64,000 nt of DNA from Nakamurella silvestris (GCA_003576535.1 QXCQ01000132.1:130280-194279); one strand, 5' to 3'. Positions 37,461 to 46,226 are shown, numbered from the stretch's first letter. Program-made: numbers and translations. Notes: a model not told the origin generated them from the sequence alone.

Positions 37461-38075
37461 TCAGAAGCCGAGCCCGGACCGGGCCACGGTGATCGGCAGG
37501 CCGCCCCACAACGAGGTGTACTGGTCGTTGTCCGTCAACGACCGGGTGAGCGCCTTGTCCAGGTAGAGCGTGCCGCCGAGGTGGTCGGTCTCGTGCTGGA
37601 CGATGCGGGCCGACCAGCCGTCGAACTGCTCCTGGACCGCGGTGCCGTTCTCGTCCAGGCACTCCAGCAGCACCGAGGCGGGCCGGTCGACGACGGCCTG
37701 GTACCCGGGCACCGACAGGCAGCCCTCGTAGAAGGCCGCGCGCTCGGTTCCCACCGCGGTGTACCGCGGGTTGACGATCACCCGGAAGTCGAGCGGGTAG
37801 CGGTGCCGGTAGGCGGCCAGCTCCGGCGGGATCGTCGCCGGATCCTCCAGGACGGCGATCTGCAGCGGGATGCCGATCTGCGGCGCGGCGAGCCCGACCC
37901 CGGGTGCCTCGTGCATGCACACCCGCATGGCCTCGATCAGCTCCGACAGCAGGTCATCGCCCAGCTGGCCGTCGTAGGGTTCGGCCGGACGCCGCAGCAC
38001 CGTGTTCCCGGCGGTGACGATCGGGATCGGCTGCGGGCCTGCGAGCAGTGCGGCAACCATCTCGGCCAGTGACAC
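37461..38075 (-). CDS. def: peptide deformylase
   Basis: 204 aa from GTG 38075, RBS GAGGT 5 nt upstream. The three active-site motifs are complete: GVGLAAPQIG, EGCLSVPG (Cys metal ligand) and QHETDHLGG (HExxH with catalytic Glu). It removes the formyl group from new proteins using Fe2+. Longer than E. coli Def (169 aa) mainly through an N-terminal ~20-residue lead and a longer middle loop, as in mycobacterial Def. It lies 62 nt downstream of the SURF1 gene on the same strand. Confidence 0.96.
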   Translation of the reverse strand: MSLAEMVAALLAGPQPIPIVTAGNTVLRRPAEPYDGQLGDDLLSELIEAMRVCMHEAPGVGLAAPQIGIPLQIAVLEDPATIPPELAAYRHRYPLDFRVIVNPRYTAVGTERAAFYEGCLSVPGYQAVVDRPASVLLECLDENGTAVQEQFDGWSARIVQHETDHLGGTLYLDKALTRSLTDNDQYTSLWGGLPITVARSGLGF

Positions 38076-38137
38076 GGGGGACCTCGTTCGGTTCGGAGGA
38101 GCGGAGGTGCCGACGGTCGGACCGACCGGCAGGTGGA

Positions 38138-39019
38138 TCAGTCGTAGGGACTGGCCTTGTCGAAGAGCTCGGACCGGTCGAACCCGCGGGTTCGGGGCTT
38201 GCGCGCAGGCTCGTCGGAGTACCCGACCTCGCCGTCCTCGTCCTCCGGCGGGTCGGTGATCTCGCGGTAGACGAAGAAGCCGATGGCCGCCAACGCGACC
38301 CCTCCGAAGGTGATCCACTGGTAGGCGTACGACAGGTACGGCCCGCTGTCCAACTGCGGGACGCCGATCTCCTGCAGCACCCCGGGGGAGCCCTCGACGA
38401 GTTGGACGAAACCGTGCAGGACCGGTCCACCCGCATCGCTGCGCAGGGTGTCGGTGCTGATCCCGTAGACCTCGGTCCGGCCCTCGTTCTGCACGGGTTC
38501 CCGGGGGGTCGGATACGGCTGTTCCTGTTGGGTCCGGCCGGTGATCGTCACCACCCCGGTCGGCAGCGGTGGCAGGTCGAGCCCGGCCGTGGCGACGCCG
38601 GCAGAGACGTAGCCCCGGTCGACCAGCAACCGGGTGCCGTCGGACAGGACCAGGGGGACCAGCACCTCGAAGGCGGGTCTGCCGTTCAACTGGCGCAGTC
38701 GGACGAACACCTGGTCGTCCGGGGAGAAGGTGCCGGTGGCGGTGACCAGCTTCCACGCCACCGAGGCGTCCGGTTCGACCGTGGTCGAGAGCAGGTCGGT
38801 CACGGGCACCGCCGGGGTGGTGACCGCGGAGGTGATCGCGTTGTTGCGCTCCTGGCGTTCGGTGTTCCGGTGGAACTGCCACGGGGCCAGGATCGCCCAG
38901 CAGGCACCGGCGAAGAGAACAGCCAGCAGGATCACCGCGATCCAGCCGGGTTGCAGCAGGCCGCGCGCCCGTTGGGCGGGGGTGCTGGGCGGGCGTGGCT
39001 CGGTGGTGGTCTGGGTCAT
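38138..39019 (-). CDS. SURF1-family cytochrome oxidase assembly protein
   Basis: 293 aa. Two membrane helices bracket an extracytoplasmic domain: helix 1 at about 25-46 (WIAVILLAVLFAGACWAILAPWQF) and helix 2 near 236-257 (YQWITFGGVALAAIGFFVY), plus the family motif LLVDRGYVSAG and the final PYLSYAYQW. SURF1 proteins help insert heme into cytochrome aa3 oxidase; ctaC/ctaF are 24 kb away in this window. A ~35-residue charged C-terminal tail is added. Its ATG overlaps the ptpA stop by 4 nt, the same gene pair as M. tuberculosis Rv2234-Rv2235. Confidence 0.93.
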   Translation of the reverse strand: MTQTTTEPRPPSTPAQRARGLLQPGWIAVILLAVLFAGACWAILAPWQFHRNTERQERNNAITSAVTTPAVPVTDLLSTTVEPDASVAWKLVTATGTFSPDDQVFVRLRQLNGRPAFEVLVPLVLSDGTRLLVDRGYVSAGVATAGLDLPPLPTGVVTITGRTQQEQPYPTPREPVQNEGRTEVYGISTDTLRSDAGGPVLHGFVQLVEGSPGVLQEIGVPQLDSGPYLSYAYQWITFGGVALAAIGFFVYREITDPPEDEDGEVGYSDEPARKPRTRGFDRSELFDKASPYD

Positions 39020-39513
39020 GACAGGCGTCTGCGGATCTCGTCGACGATCCCGGGGGTGGCGGCCTCGATCATCCGGAGCACCTCGAGGAACTCCGAATCC
39101 GGTCCGGAGTAGGGGTCGGGCACCTCGTCGCCGTCGGCGTCGGGATCGAACTGGCGCAGCAGCACGACCTTGTCCGGGTCCTCGGTCATCCGGCGCAGGG
39201 CCCGGAAATGACCGAGATCACAGGCCAGGGCCAGGTCCACGGTGGCCAGTTCGGCGGCATCGATCTGGTGGGCGGTGTGGTTCCAGGTGTAGCCGGCGTC
39301 CCGGAGGACACGCTCGCTCGCGGCGTCGGCCGGACCACCGACGTGCCAGTTGCCGGTGCCGGCGCTCGTCACCCGGACCCGGTCGCCCAGACCCGCTTTG
39401 GTCAGGGCATCTCGGAGAACGTGTTCGCCGATCGGTGAGCGGCAGATGTTCCCGGTGCAGACCACACTGACGTGCAGCGGCGGGACGGTGACGGGATCGG
39501 CGGTCGGGGACAC
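39016..39513 (-). CDS. ptpA: low-molecular-weight protein-tyrosine phosphatase
   Basis: 165 aa from GTG 39513. Active-site loop CTGNICRS with nucleophile Cys19 and Arg25; the general acid is the first Asp of the DPYSG motif (about 130). It dephosphorylates phosphotyrosine proteins; the mycobacterial orthologue can be secreted. Start choice: a CACAAT hexamer lies 6 nt upstream, similar to the leaderless starts elsewhere, and longer starts add no family-like residues. Translationally coupled to SURF1. Divergent from nif3 with 135 nt between. Confidence 0.93.
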   Translation of the reverse strand: MSPTADPVTVPPLHVSVVCTGNICRSPIGEHVLRDALTKAGLGDRVRVTSAGTGNWHVGGPADAASERVLRDAGYTWNHTAHQIDAAELATVDLALACDLGHFRALRRMTEDPDKVVLLRQFDPDADGDEVPDPYSGPDSEFLEVLRMIEAATPGIVDEIRRRLS

Positions 39514-39648
39514 CCGTCCATTGTGTCCGATCGCGCAACCGGGGTGGACCGCAGCACCTCGAGCGGGGTGCGTGGCGGATGGAAGACTGCTCCTGGAGAC
39601 GGCGGTCCGCCCCGGACGCCGACGGGCGAACAGGTGGAGGCAGCTCTC

Positions 39649-40494
39649 GTGGTGACGGTCGGCGATGTGGTCGAGGTGCTGGAAACGGCGTATCCGGTGC
39701 GGTTGGCCGAGAAATGGGACTCCGGGATCGGCCTGACCTGCGGGGACCGGGACGAGCCCGTCACCCGGGTGTTGCTCGCGGTGGACGTGGACCCGGCGAC
39801 GGTGGAGGAAGCCGTTGCCGTGGGGGCCCATTTGCTCGTCACCCATCATCCGTTGTTGTTCCGGGCGGTGCAGTCGGTGGCGGCCGACACCCCGCGTGGG
39901 GCGCTGGTCCATCGGATGGTCCGCGCCGGGATCGCACATTTCGCGGCCCACACCAATGCCGACCGTGCGGTCGGCGGGGTCAACGACGCACTGGCCGAGG
40001 CCCTGGGTCTGCTGGACCTGCGTCCGCTCGACCCGGCGGCCGACGGTGCTTCCCCGGCCGAAGGACTCGGCCGGATCGGCAGGTTGCCGCAGCCGATGAC
40101 CCTGGCGGAGTTCGCCGAACACGTCGCCACCGCCTTGCCCGGGACCGCCGGCGGGGTGCGGGCGGCGGCCGCGGCAGGCTCCACCGGCACCGTGGAGCGG
40201 GTGGCCGTCTGCGGTGGGGCCGGCTCCTCCTTGCTGCCCGTCGCCGCGGCGGCCGGAGTCGACGTGTTCGTCACCTCCGAGCTCAGCCATCATGTGGCCG
40301 GGGAGTACCTGGCCGTCAGCGGGAACCCGGCACTGGTCGAGATCGCGCACTTCGCGGGGGAGTGGCCGTGGCTGAACACGGTGGCGGCTGTCCTCGGGGA
40401 GTCCTTCCCGGGTAGCGTCGCCACCACGGTGTCGACGCTGCGGACCGATCCGTGGCTTCTGCGGCGTTCCGGCAGCGACGACGACCCGCGCTGA
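39649..40494 (+). CDS. Nif3-like dinuclear metal-centre protein
   Basis: 281 aa from GTG 39649 with GGAGG 8 nt upstream; GTG 39634 and 39652 are alternatives. Metal-binding motifs of the YbgI/Nif3 family: LLVTHHPLLFRAV, FAAHTNADRAVGG, TSELSHHVAGEYLA and a final HFAGEW. The C-terminal ~20 residues are basic. The family forms toroidal hexamers with two metals per subunit; its reaction is unsettled (GTP cyclohydrolase-like activity has been reported for some members). In mycobacteria it forms an operon with the zinc-ribbon and phosphatase genes that follow here. Confidence 0.93.
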   Translation: MVTVGDVVEVLETAYPVRLAEKWDSGIGLTCGDRDEPVTRVLLAVDVDPATVEEAVAVGAHLLVTHHPLLFRAVQSVAADTPRGALVHRMVRAGIAHFAAHTNADRAVGGVNDALAEALGLLDLRPLDPAADGASPAEGLGRIGRLPQPMTLAEFAEHVATALPGTAGGVRAAAAAGSTGTVERVAVCGGAGSSLLPVAAAAGVDVFVTSELSHHVAGEYLAVSGNPALVEIAHFAGEWPWLNTVAAVLGESFPGSVATTVSTLRTDPWLLRRSGSDDDPR

Positions 40495-40546
40495 CGATCC
40501 ACCCGGTAATGACGATTCATCTAGTGCACGCAGGAGTGTAAAGACC

Positions 40547-41278
40547 GTGGCAGGCCTGAAATTGGATCCATTCGCCCAACGACGTTTGCTGGATCTGGCG
40601 GCCGCCGACCAGGCCCTGGGATCGGCCCGTCACCGCCGGCAGGCGCTCCCCGAGCTCGCCGTGATCGAGGCCGGCACCGAGAAGGCCACCGCGTTGCGAG
40701 GTGAGGCCCTCCTCGCCGAGACCGAGGTCGCCGATCTGAAACGGGCGATGAACAAACTCGAACTCGAGATCGACCAGGTACGCGGCCGGGCCCGGCGTGA
40801 CGCCGACCGGCTCGCCTCCGGGTCGGCCTCGGCCAAGGAACTGGAGAACCTGCAGCACGAGATCGAGTCCCTCACCCGCCGTCAGGGTGTGCTGGAGGAC
40901 GAGGAACTCGAACTCATGGAACAGCGCGAGGAGGCCGAGGTGGGCCTGACCGCCCTGCACAAGGCCGAGGCCGAACTGAAGGCCGAGCTCGACGCCGCCT
41001 CCGCCCGTCGGGACGAGGCGTTCGCCGAGATCGACGCCGAGGCCTCGCGGCAGGAGGAGAAGCGGCGCGCCGTCTCGGAGGGCTTGCCCGCCGAGGTGCT
41101 CGCCCTGTACAACCGGATCCACGATTCCGGCAAGATCGCCGCGGCCCAGCTCGCCGGGGCCCGCTGCGGGGCCTGCCGGATCGAGATCGACCGCACCGCC
41201 CTGTCGGAGATCCGCGCCGTTCCGGTGGACGGTATCGCCCGGTGCAGTGAATGCGGTGCCATCCTGATCCGTTCCTGA
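40547..41278 (+). CDS. coiled-coil C4 zinc-ribbon protein (DUF164/CT398 type)
   Basis: 243 aa, GTG 40547 with RBS AGGAG. Residues ~15-175 form a long coiled coil (ELENLQHEIESLTRRQGVLE, then a Glu/Ala-rich stretch). The C-terminus carries a four-Cys zinc ribbon, CGAC at about 205 and CSEC near the end. Family members bind nucleic acid or partner ATPases; a role in RNA or translation quality control is suspected but not shown. Between Nif3 and the histidine phosphatase, the order of M. tuberculosis Rv2230c-Rv2229c-Rv2228c. Confidence 0.92.
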   Translation: MAGLKLDPFAQRRLLDLAAADQALGSARHRRQALPELAVIEAGTEKATALRGEALLAETEVADLKRAMNKLELEIDQVRGRARRDADRLASGSASAKELENLQHEIESLTRRQGVLEDEELELMEQREEAEVGLTALHKAEAELKAELDAASARRDEAFAEIDAEASRQEEKRRAVSEGLPAEVLALYNRIHDSGKIAAAQLAGARCGACRIEIDRTALSEIRAVPVDGIARCSECGAILIRS

Positions 41279-41300
41279 CGTCACCAGAGGGGGAGTCGTT

Positions 41301-42023
41301 GTGCCCGAACAACTCGCGGACACCGAACACCGTGGCGAGGACCGTCCGGCGGACGCCGGCGTGCCGGAGGGACGGACCGACGACCTGACCACACTGGTGG
41401 TCGTGCGTCATGCCGAAACCACCTGGGGCGCACAGGGACGTTTCGCCGGGCGGGCCGACATCGGTTTGTCGGCGCACGGTTTGCGTCAACTCGGTCCACT
41501 GGCCGAGCGGATCGCCCCGCTGGCACCGGCCGTGGTGATCCATTCGCCGCTGTCCCGGTGCCGGCTCACCGCCGAGGCGATCGCCGAACTCGCCGGTTGT
41601 CGGACCCTGGTGGACGAGGGGATCACCGACGGCGCCCTCGGTGAGTGGAGCGGGCACAGCGCCGTCCAGATCGCCGACCGCTGGCCGGCCGAGTTCGCCG
41701 CCTGGCGCAGTGATGTCGACGCCGCCCCGCCGGGTGGGGAGTCGTTCAACGAGATCCGGGAACGGATGACGAAGGCGGTCCGCCGGATCGTCCGGGCGCA
41801 TCGGGGCGAGACGGTGGTCCTGGTGACCCACGCGGCGCCGAGCAAGATGCTGTTCGCCTGGTCGCTGGACGCCGACTCGGCGGTGGCCTACCAGATGCGT
41901 ATCGACAACGCCTCGCTGACGATCATCGAGCTGGTCAACGGATCCGGCCCGGTGCTGATCACCGCGAACGACACCGCCCACCTGGCACCGATAGCGCCGC
42001 CGACGGTCGACCCGGCGACCTGA
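41301..42023 (+). CDS. histidine phosphatase (phosphoglycerate mutase-like) without RNase H domain
   Basis: 240 aa, GTG 41301, RBS GGGGGAG. Histidine phosphatase superfamily: phospho-acceptor His in VVVRHAETTWG, HSPLSRCRLTAEAIA, catalytic Glu in GALGEWSG, and the second His in LVTHAAPSK. The mycobacterial gene at this position (Rv2228c) joins an N-terminal RNase HI to this domain. Here only a ~30-residue charged lead precedes the phosphatase, so the RNase H part is missing or was never fused. Role may be alpha-ribazole phosphatase-like or phosphatase on unknown esters. Confidence 0.9.
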   Translation: MPEQLADTEHRGEDRPADAGVPEGRTDDLTTLVVVRHAETTWGAQGRFAGRADIGLSAHGLRQLGPLAERIAPLAPAVVIHSPLSRCRLTAEAIAELAGCRTLVDEGITDGALGEWSGHSAVQIADRWPAEFAAWRSDVDAAPPGGESFNEIRERMTKAVRRIVRAHRGETVVLVTHAAPSKMLFAWSLDADSAVAYQMRIDNASLTIIELVNGSGPVLITANDTAHLAPIAPPTVDPAT

Positions 42024-42063
42024 TCGCCGCCCACTACGGTTCCGGTTTCCAGGGCCCTGGCGA

Positions 42064-43314
42064 TCACCGCAGCTGCAGGGCCAGCCAGAGTGCGCCGGTG
42101 GCCGCGACCAGGCAGACCGGGACCGTCAGCAGGCCGAGCAGGGTGAAGGTCTTCAAGGACACCGGTCGGTCGTGCCGTTGGAGGACCCGCCGCCAGAGCA
42201 GGGTGGCCAAAGATCCGGTGTAGGTCAGGTTCGGGCCGATGTTCACCCCGATCAGCATGGCCAGCACCAGCCCGGTCGCAGGCACCGAACCCAGGGCGGC
42301 CAGCAGGACCAGCGTGGCCGGCAGGTTGTTCACCACATTCGCCAGCACGGCGGCGATCCCGGCCATCAGCAGCAGGGATACCAGCCCCTCTCCGGTGGGC
42401 AGCAGCCGGCTGATGGCCGGTTCCAGCCCGTGTCCCGTCGCCGCGTCCACCACCACCGACAGGGCGGCGACGAAGAGCAGGAACAACGGGTTGGCCTCCA
42501 ACAGGACCCGTCCCACCCCGATGCGGTTGCCGGCGACCGCCCTGACCGCGAGGACGGCAGCTCCGGCGGCGGCGACCCACCCGGGTGCGATGTCCCAGAT
42601 CGGGCCGACGGCGAAACCGAGCAGGACAGCGGCGATGACGGCCAGGGAGGTGCGGGGCGCGGGTCGGGCGGGGACCGACCGGGAGGGGCCGGCCGTCGGA
42701 CCTTCCGCAGCGGGTGTTGCCAGGTCCGTCCGGAAGAACCGGCGGAAGACGAGGTACTCCACCGTGATGGAGACCAGCCAGGGCAGCACCATCAGGGCGG
42801 TGAAACCCAGGAAGCTGACCCCCGCCGCCCCGAAGGCCAACAGGTTCGTCAGGTTCGACACCGGCAGCAGCAGGGAGGCCGAGTTCGACAGATGGGCGGT
42901 GGCGTACATCGCCGGTGCCGCCCGCAGCCGCAGGGTCCGCATCGTCACCAGGATGGCAGGGGTCAGCAGCACCACCGTCGCATCCAGGCTGAGGACGGCC
43001 GTGGTGACGGAGGCGAGGACGAAGACCAACGTCAGTACCCGGGTGGGGGAGCCACGACTGCCCCGGCTGAGTCGGCCGCCCAACCAGGCGAAGACCCCGT
43101 CCAGGTCGGCCAGATGGGCCAGGATGAGCACCGCCGCCAGAAAGCCCAGGGTGCCGCCGAGGTCGGCGACCGAGTCGGCGGCGGTCCCGGCCGGGACCAG
43201 CCCGATGGCGATGGCGATCAGAGCGGCGGGGACGGCGACCACCGCCTCGGGCAGTCCGCGCGGCCGGACGATGGCAAAGGCCAGTGTTGCGAAGAGCAGC
43301 ACCAGCCCCAGCAC
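42064..43314 (-). CDS. SLC13/ArsB-type anion permease
   Basis: 416 aa with ten or more membrane helices from residue 1 on. Family signatures: ASVTTAVLSLDATVVLLTPA in the first half and the re-entrant SNLTNLLAFGAAG; a related ANVVNNLPATLVLL in the second half shows the internal repeat. Ion transporter superfamily members move arsenite, citrate, sulfate or other anions with H+ or Na+. No ars genes or regulator are adjacent, so substrate is open. The GTG start at 43314 has no RBS in range. It converges with the histidine phosphatase (40 nt between stops). Confidence 0.88.
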   Translation of the reverse strand: MLGLVLLFATLAFAIVRPRGLPEAVVAVPAALIAIAIGLVPAGTAADSVADLGGTLGFLAAVLILAHLADLDGVFAWLGGRLSRGSRGSPTRVLTLVFVLASVTTAVLSLDATVVLLTPAILVTMRTLRLRAAPAMYATAHLSNSASLLLPVSNLTNLLAFGAAGVSFLGFTALMVLPWLVSITVEYLVFRRFFRTDLATPAAEGPTAGPSRSVPARPAPRTSLAVIAAVLLGFAVGPIWDIAPGWVAAAGAAVLAVRAVAGNRIGVGRVLLEANPLFLLFVAALSVVVDAATGHGLEPAISRLLPTGEGLVSLLLMAGIAAVLANVVNNLPATLVLLAALGSVPATGLVLAMLIGVNIGPNLTYTGSLATLLWRRVLQRHDRPVSLKTFTLLGLLTVPVCLVAATGALWLALQLR

Positions 43315-43491
43315 GGTGGCGAGCGTCGGGGACGTGGGATCGTCCTTCCTCGTGAAAATGCGGCGGGGTGAGTGCTGTGAGAAAATTCAGGGCCCGGGTT
43401 TTCCGGTCGGTGGCAACTGCTGAACTGCCCGGATGGCGTGGTCGTCAACCGGTACGAACCCGTGGCGGTGCGCGGATGCACCTGGGCACGG

Positions 43492-43497
43492 TAGCGT
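43492..43497 (+). promoter_or_regulatory. -10 box of rnpB
   Basis: TAGCGT ending 8 nt before the predicted 5' end of RNase P RNA (43506). The spacing fits transcription starting at or 1-2 nt before the mature end. Confidence 0.6.
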
Positions 43498-43505
43498 GCC
43501 GTGAG

Positions 43506-43919
43506 GATGAGTCGGCCGGGCAACCGCGTCAGCGACGCCAACGCGTCGGTGTCGAGGAAAGTCCGGGCTCCACAGGGCAGGGTGGTTGTTAACGGCAACC
43601 CGGGGTGACCCGCGGGACAGTGCCACAGAGAACAGACCGCCTGGCATCGCAAGGTGACCAGGTAAGGGTGAAACGGTGGTGTAAGAGACCACCAGCGCCG
43701 CAGGTGACTGCGGCGGCTAGGTAAACCCCACCCGGAGCAAGGTCGAGAAGCATCGGCGTGAGCCGATGTGCGCAGATGTTCGAGGGCGGCCCGCCCGAGT
43801 CTGCGGGTAGACCGCTGGAGCCTGCCGGCGACGGCAGGCGGAGATGGATGGTTGCCGAACGGGACCGCCGAGAGGCACCCGGGAACAGGACCCGGCTTAC
43901 AGGCCGGCTCATCCACCAA
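43506..43919 (+). ncRNA. rnpB: RNase P RNA, bacterial type A
   Basis: About 414 nt. P1 pairs the 5' end GATGAGTCGGCC with GGCCGGCTCATC at 43902-43913. The universally conserved GAGGAAAGTCCGGGCTCC lies at 43554-43571, followed by the CRII-III region ACAGAGAACAGACCGCC and the 3' core AGATGGATGG. The RNA is the catalytic subunit that removes the 5' leader of pre-tRNA. The 3' boundary is set within a few nt. A family D palindrome 13 nt downstream probably ends the transcript. Confidence 0.96.
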
Positions 43920-43931
43920 CTCCACCGTCCC

Positions 43932-43982
43932 GTGGTGGGATATGCGCAGTGGTGAGCGTTCAACTGTGCGCATGTCCCACCG
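43932..43982. repeat. palindrome family D, copy 2 (inverted), probable rnpB terminator
   Basis: Arms GTGGTGGGATATGCGCAGT and near complement. On the reverse strand it aligns with the copy at 36459-36518 along arms and loop. Position directly after rnpB suggests a terminator. Confidence 0.85.
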
Positions 43983-44015
43983 CAGGACGTGGCCATAGAT
44001 CAAGCAGGAGGCACC

Positions 44016-44429
44016 GTGTCGGAACCGGAGCAGGCAGTGGAAAACCCGGGTGTGGCGAACGTGCTCGAGGTCCTGGGAGAACTCTTTTCGCCCGGCCGCG
44101 CGGTGAACGCCGGCAGCGAGGACGTCCGCGCCGAACTGGGGCGGCTGCTCGGCCCGATCGGCGATCTCGTGGTCGGCACCTTGTCGGAGGAGACCCGGAC
44201 CTGCGGGGAGACACCCGAGTCGAGCGAGAAGGACCGCGCCGCCCGTCAGCTGGACTGGGTCGCACAGGTCCGGTCCCAGCTGCTCGCCCCGCTGGAGGAG
44301 GCGACGACCAGGGAACGCAATCTGGCCGTGCAGCGGGCGATGGCGGCCGGTGTCCCGGCCTCGGCGCTGGTGGCCTCGACCGGGCTGACCCTGGCCCGGA
44401 TCTACCAGATCCGGGACGGTCGACGCTGA
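44016..44429 (+). CDS. small conserved-looking protein with C-terminal HTH-like segment
   Basis: 137 aa from GTG 44016 with a strong RBS (AGGAGG). Acidic, mostly helical N-terminus (VENPGVANVLEVLGELFSPG), a central region with one Cys, and a C-terminal stretch AMAAGVPASALVASTGLTLA followed by RIYQIRDGRR that reads as a recombinase-type helix-turn-helix. This could be a small DNA-binding protein. I do not recognise a named family. It lies between rnpB and the RNB nuclease. Confidence 0.7.
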   Translation: MSEPEQAVENPGVANVLEVLGELFSPGRAVNAGSEDVRAELGRLLGPIGDLVVGTLSEETRTCGETPESSEKDRAARQLDWVAQVRSQLLAPLEEATTRERNLAVQRAMAAGVPASALVASTGLTLARIYQIRDGRR

Positions 44430-44500
44430 CCTGGAGCGGCCGGTCCTGATCCGGCACCGAGGTTGATCCCGTCCGGCCGACGCCCGCGCCGGTGTTGCCC

Positions 44501-44506
44501 TAATCT
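44501..44506 (+). promoter_or_regulatory. -10 box for the leaderless RNB nuclease gene
   Basis: TAATCT with 6 nt to GTG 44513. Confidence 0.55.
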
Positions 44507-44512
44507 GGCCGT

Positions 44513-45946
44513 GTGCCCTATCGCCGGATCATCGCCCCCTCCGACCAGGTCGACTTCGAGGCCATCAGATCGGCGCTGGGGGTGCACGTCGACTTCCCGC
44601 CGGAGGTCCTCGCCGAAGCCGCGGAACTGGCCGCCGCCGCAGACCCGCACCCCGACCGTCAGGACCTGACGGACGTCCCGTTCGTCACCCTCGATCCGGT
44701 CGGCTCGATGGACCTGGACCAGGCCGTGCACCTGTCCGCCCGTGACGGAGGTGGTTTCCGGGTGCGGTACGCCATCGCCGATGTCGGCTCCTTCGTCCCC
44801 GGCCACGGCCCGCTGCACGAGGAGACCCTGCGTCGCGGCCAGTCCTTCTACGCCCCCGACGCCGTCGCCCCGTTGCACCCGACGGTGCTGTCGGCCGGTG
44901 CGGCGAGCCTGCTGCCGGACCAGACCCGGCGCGCCGTGCTGTGGACCATCGACCTGGACCCCGCCGGTGAACCCGTGGCCGTGGGCCTGGCGCGTGCCCT
45001 CGTCCGTTCGGTCGCCCGGTTGGACTACGAGAGTGCCCAGCAGGCCATGGAATCGGGCACCCTCCACCCCTCGATCGCACTCCTGCAGCAGGTGGGTGAA
45101 CTGCGCCTGGCGGCCTCCCGTCGACGGGAGGCGATCACCCTGGACCTGCCCGATGTCGAGGTCGTCACCAATGCCGACGGACGGTGGACCCTGCGCAACC
45201 GGGAGGTGCTGCCGATTGAGCAGTACAACGCCGAGATCAGCCTGCTGACGGGGATGTCGGCGGCGCGGATCATGCTCGACGGCGACCTCGCCCTGTTGCG
45301 GACCCTGCCGCAGCCGGACGAGTTCCAGATCGCCACCTTGCACAAGTCCGCCCAGGCCCTCGGGGTCGACTGGCCCGCCGGGGCGAGCCCGGGGCAGGTG
45401 ATCGGCGGTCTGGACCCGAACGATCCCAAACACGCCGCCTTCCTCGACGATGCGGTCCGGCTGCTGCGCGGGGCCGGCTACCTCGTCTGGCGTCGCGGTG
45501 TCACCGACCCCGGCACCGATCTCGGTCACGCCGGGATCGGTTCCACCTACGCCCATGTCACCGCCCCGCTGCGGCGGCTGGTGGACCGCTACGCGACCGA
45601 GATCTGCCTGAGCCGGACGGCGGCCGTCCCCGTCCCGGCGTGGGTGCTGGGAGATCTGGACCAGCTCCCAGAGCTGATGACGGCATCGAACCGGGTCGCC
45701 TCGGCCCTGGAGAAGGCCTGCCGGGGCGCGGTGGCCGCCTTCCTGCTGCACGGCCGGGAGGGTGGTGAGTTCAAGGCGCTGGTGCTGCAGGTCGACACGG
45801 TGAAGAACCGCGCCCAGGTGCTGCTGGACGAGCCGCCGGTCCGGGCCAAGTGCGCGGCGGACGGCCTGGCCGAGGGCGACCGGATCACGGTGACACTGGT
45901 ATCGGCCGATCCGGCCACCCAGACCTACCTGGTCGAACCGGTGTGA
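44513..45946 (+). CDS. RNB-domain (RNase II/R type) exoribonuclease
   Basis: 477 aa. After a ~65-residue lead comes the RNB catalytic domain with the metal-binding Asp cluster FVTLDPVGSMDLDQAVHLS and YAIADVGSFVPGHGPL; further family motifs are TVLSAGAASLLPDQTRRAVL, IEQYNAEISLLTGM and the end motif STYAHVTAPLRRLVDRYATE. It should degrade RNA 3'-to-5'. It is shorter than E. coli RNase II (644 aa): only a small C-terminal beta segment and no clear cold-shock domains or S1 domain, the short actinobacterial form. GTG start supported by the -10 box. Confidence 0.93.
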   Translation: MPYRRIIAPSDQVDFEAIRSALGVHVDFPPEVLAEAAELAAAADPHPDRQDLTDVPFVTLDPVGSMDLDQAVHLSARDGGGFRVRYAIADVGSFVPGHGPLHEETLRRGQSFYAPDAVAPLHPTVLSAGAASLLPDQTRRAVLWTIDLDPAGEPVAVGLARALVRSVARLDYESAQQAMESGTLHPSIALLQQVGELRLAASRRREAITLDLPDVEVVTNADGRWTLRNREVLPIEQYNAEISLLTGMSAARIMLDGDLALLRTLPQPDEFQIATLHKSAQALGVDWPAGASPGQVIGGLDPNDPKHAAFLDDAVRLLRGAGYLVWRRGVTDPGTDLGHAGIGSTYAHVTAPLRRLVDRYATEICLSRTAAVPVPAWVLGDLDQLPELMTASNRVASALEKACRGAVAAFLLHGREGGEFKALVLQVDTVKNRAQVLLDEPPVRAKCAADGLAEGDRITVTLVSADPATQTYLVEPV

Positions 45947-45994
45947 GCGCGCGTCCGACGGGCCGGGGCCTGGTAGGGGTGGCATCCTTGTCCC

Positions 45995-46198
45995 ATGGGT
46001 GATGACATCGGACGGAACACGGCCTACTACTACTGCCTCAAACACGGCACGGTGGAGAAGGAAGGGGAGTGCAAGGCGACCGATCGCCTCGGCCCCTACC
46101 CGGATCCGGCGAGCGCGGCCAACGCGCTCCAGTCCGTGCACGAGCGGGAGGCCCGCAAGCAGGCCGAGGACCGGGCCTGGCGGGACGACGCCGACTGA
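45995..46198 (+). CDS. small conserved actinobacterial protein
   Basis: 67 aa. Motifs YYYCLKHGTVEKEGECKATD and RLGPYPDPASAANALQSV: a Cys/His-containing start and a SPOR-like ending in a charged helix. Such 65-75 aa proteins recur throughout actinobacteria; function unknown. The ATG at 45995 lies 6 nt after CATCCT, so it may be leaderless. It is 48 nt after the RNB gene and ahead of palindrome B3. Confidence 0.8.
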   Translation: MGDDIGRNTAYYYCLKHGTVEKEGECKATDRLGPYPDPASAANALQSVHEREARKQAEDRAWRDDAD

Positions 46199-46226
46199 GG
46201 TCGGCACCCCGCGGCCCGGCAGTTCC

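Noticed and set aside
42021..42067. TGATCGCC/GGCGATCA arms between the histidine phosphatase and permease stops
   Set aside because: Only 8-bp arms around a 32-nt unpaired loop and overlapping both stop codons; too weak to call a terminator.
43218..44003. Minus-strand open frame across rnpB
   Set aside because: It is the complement of RNase P RNA plus flanking palindrome; no protein similarity.
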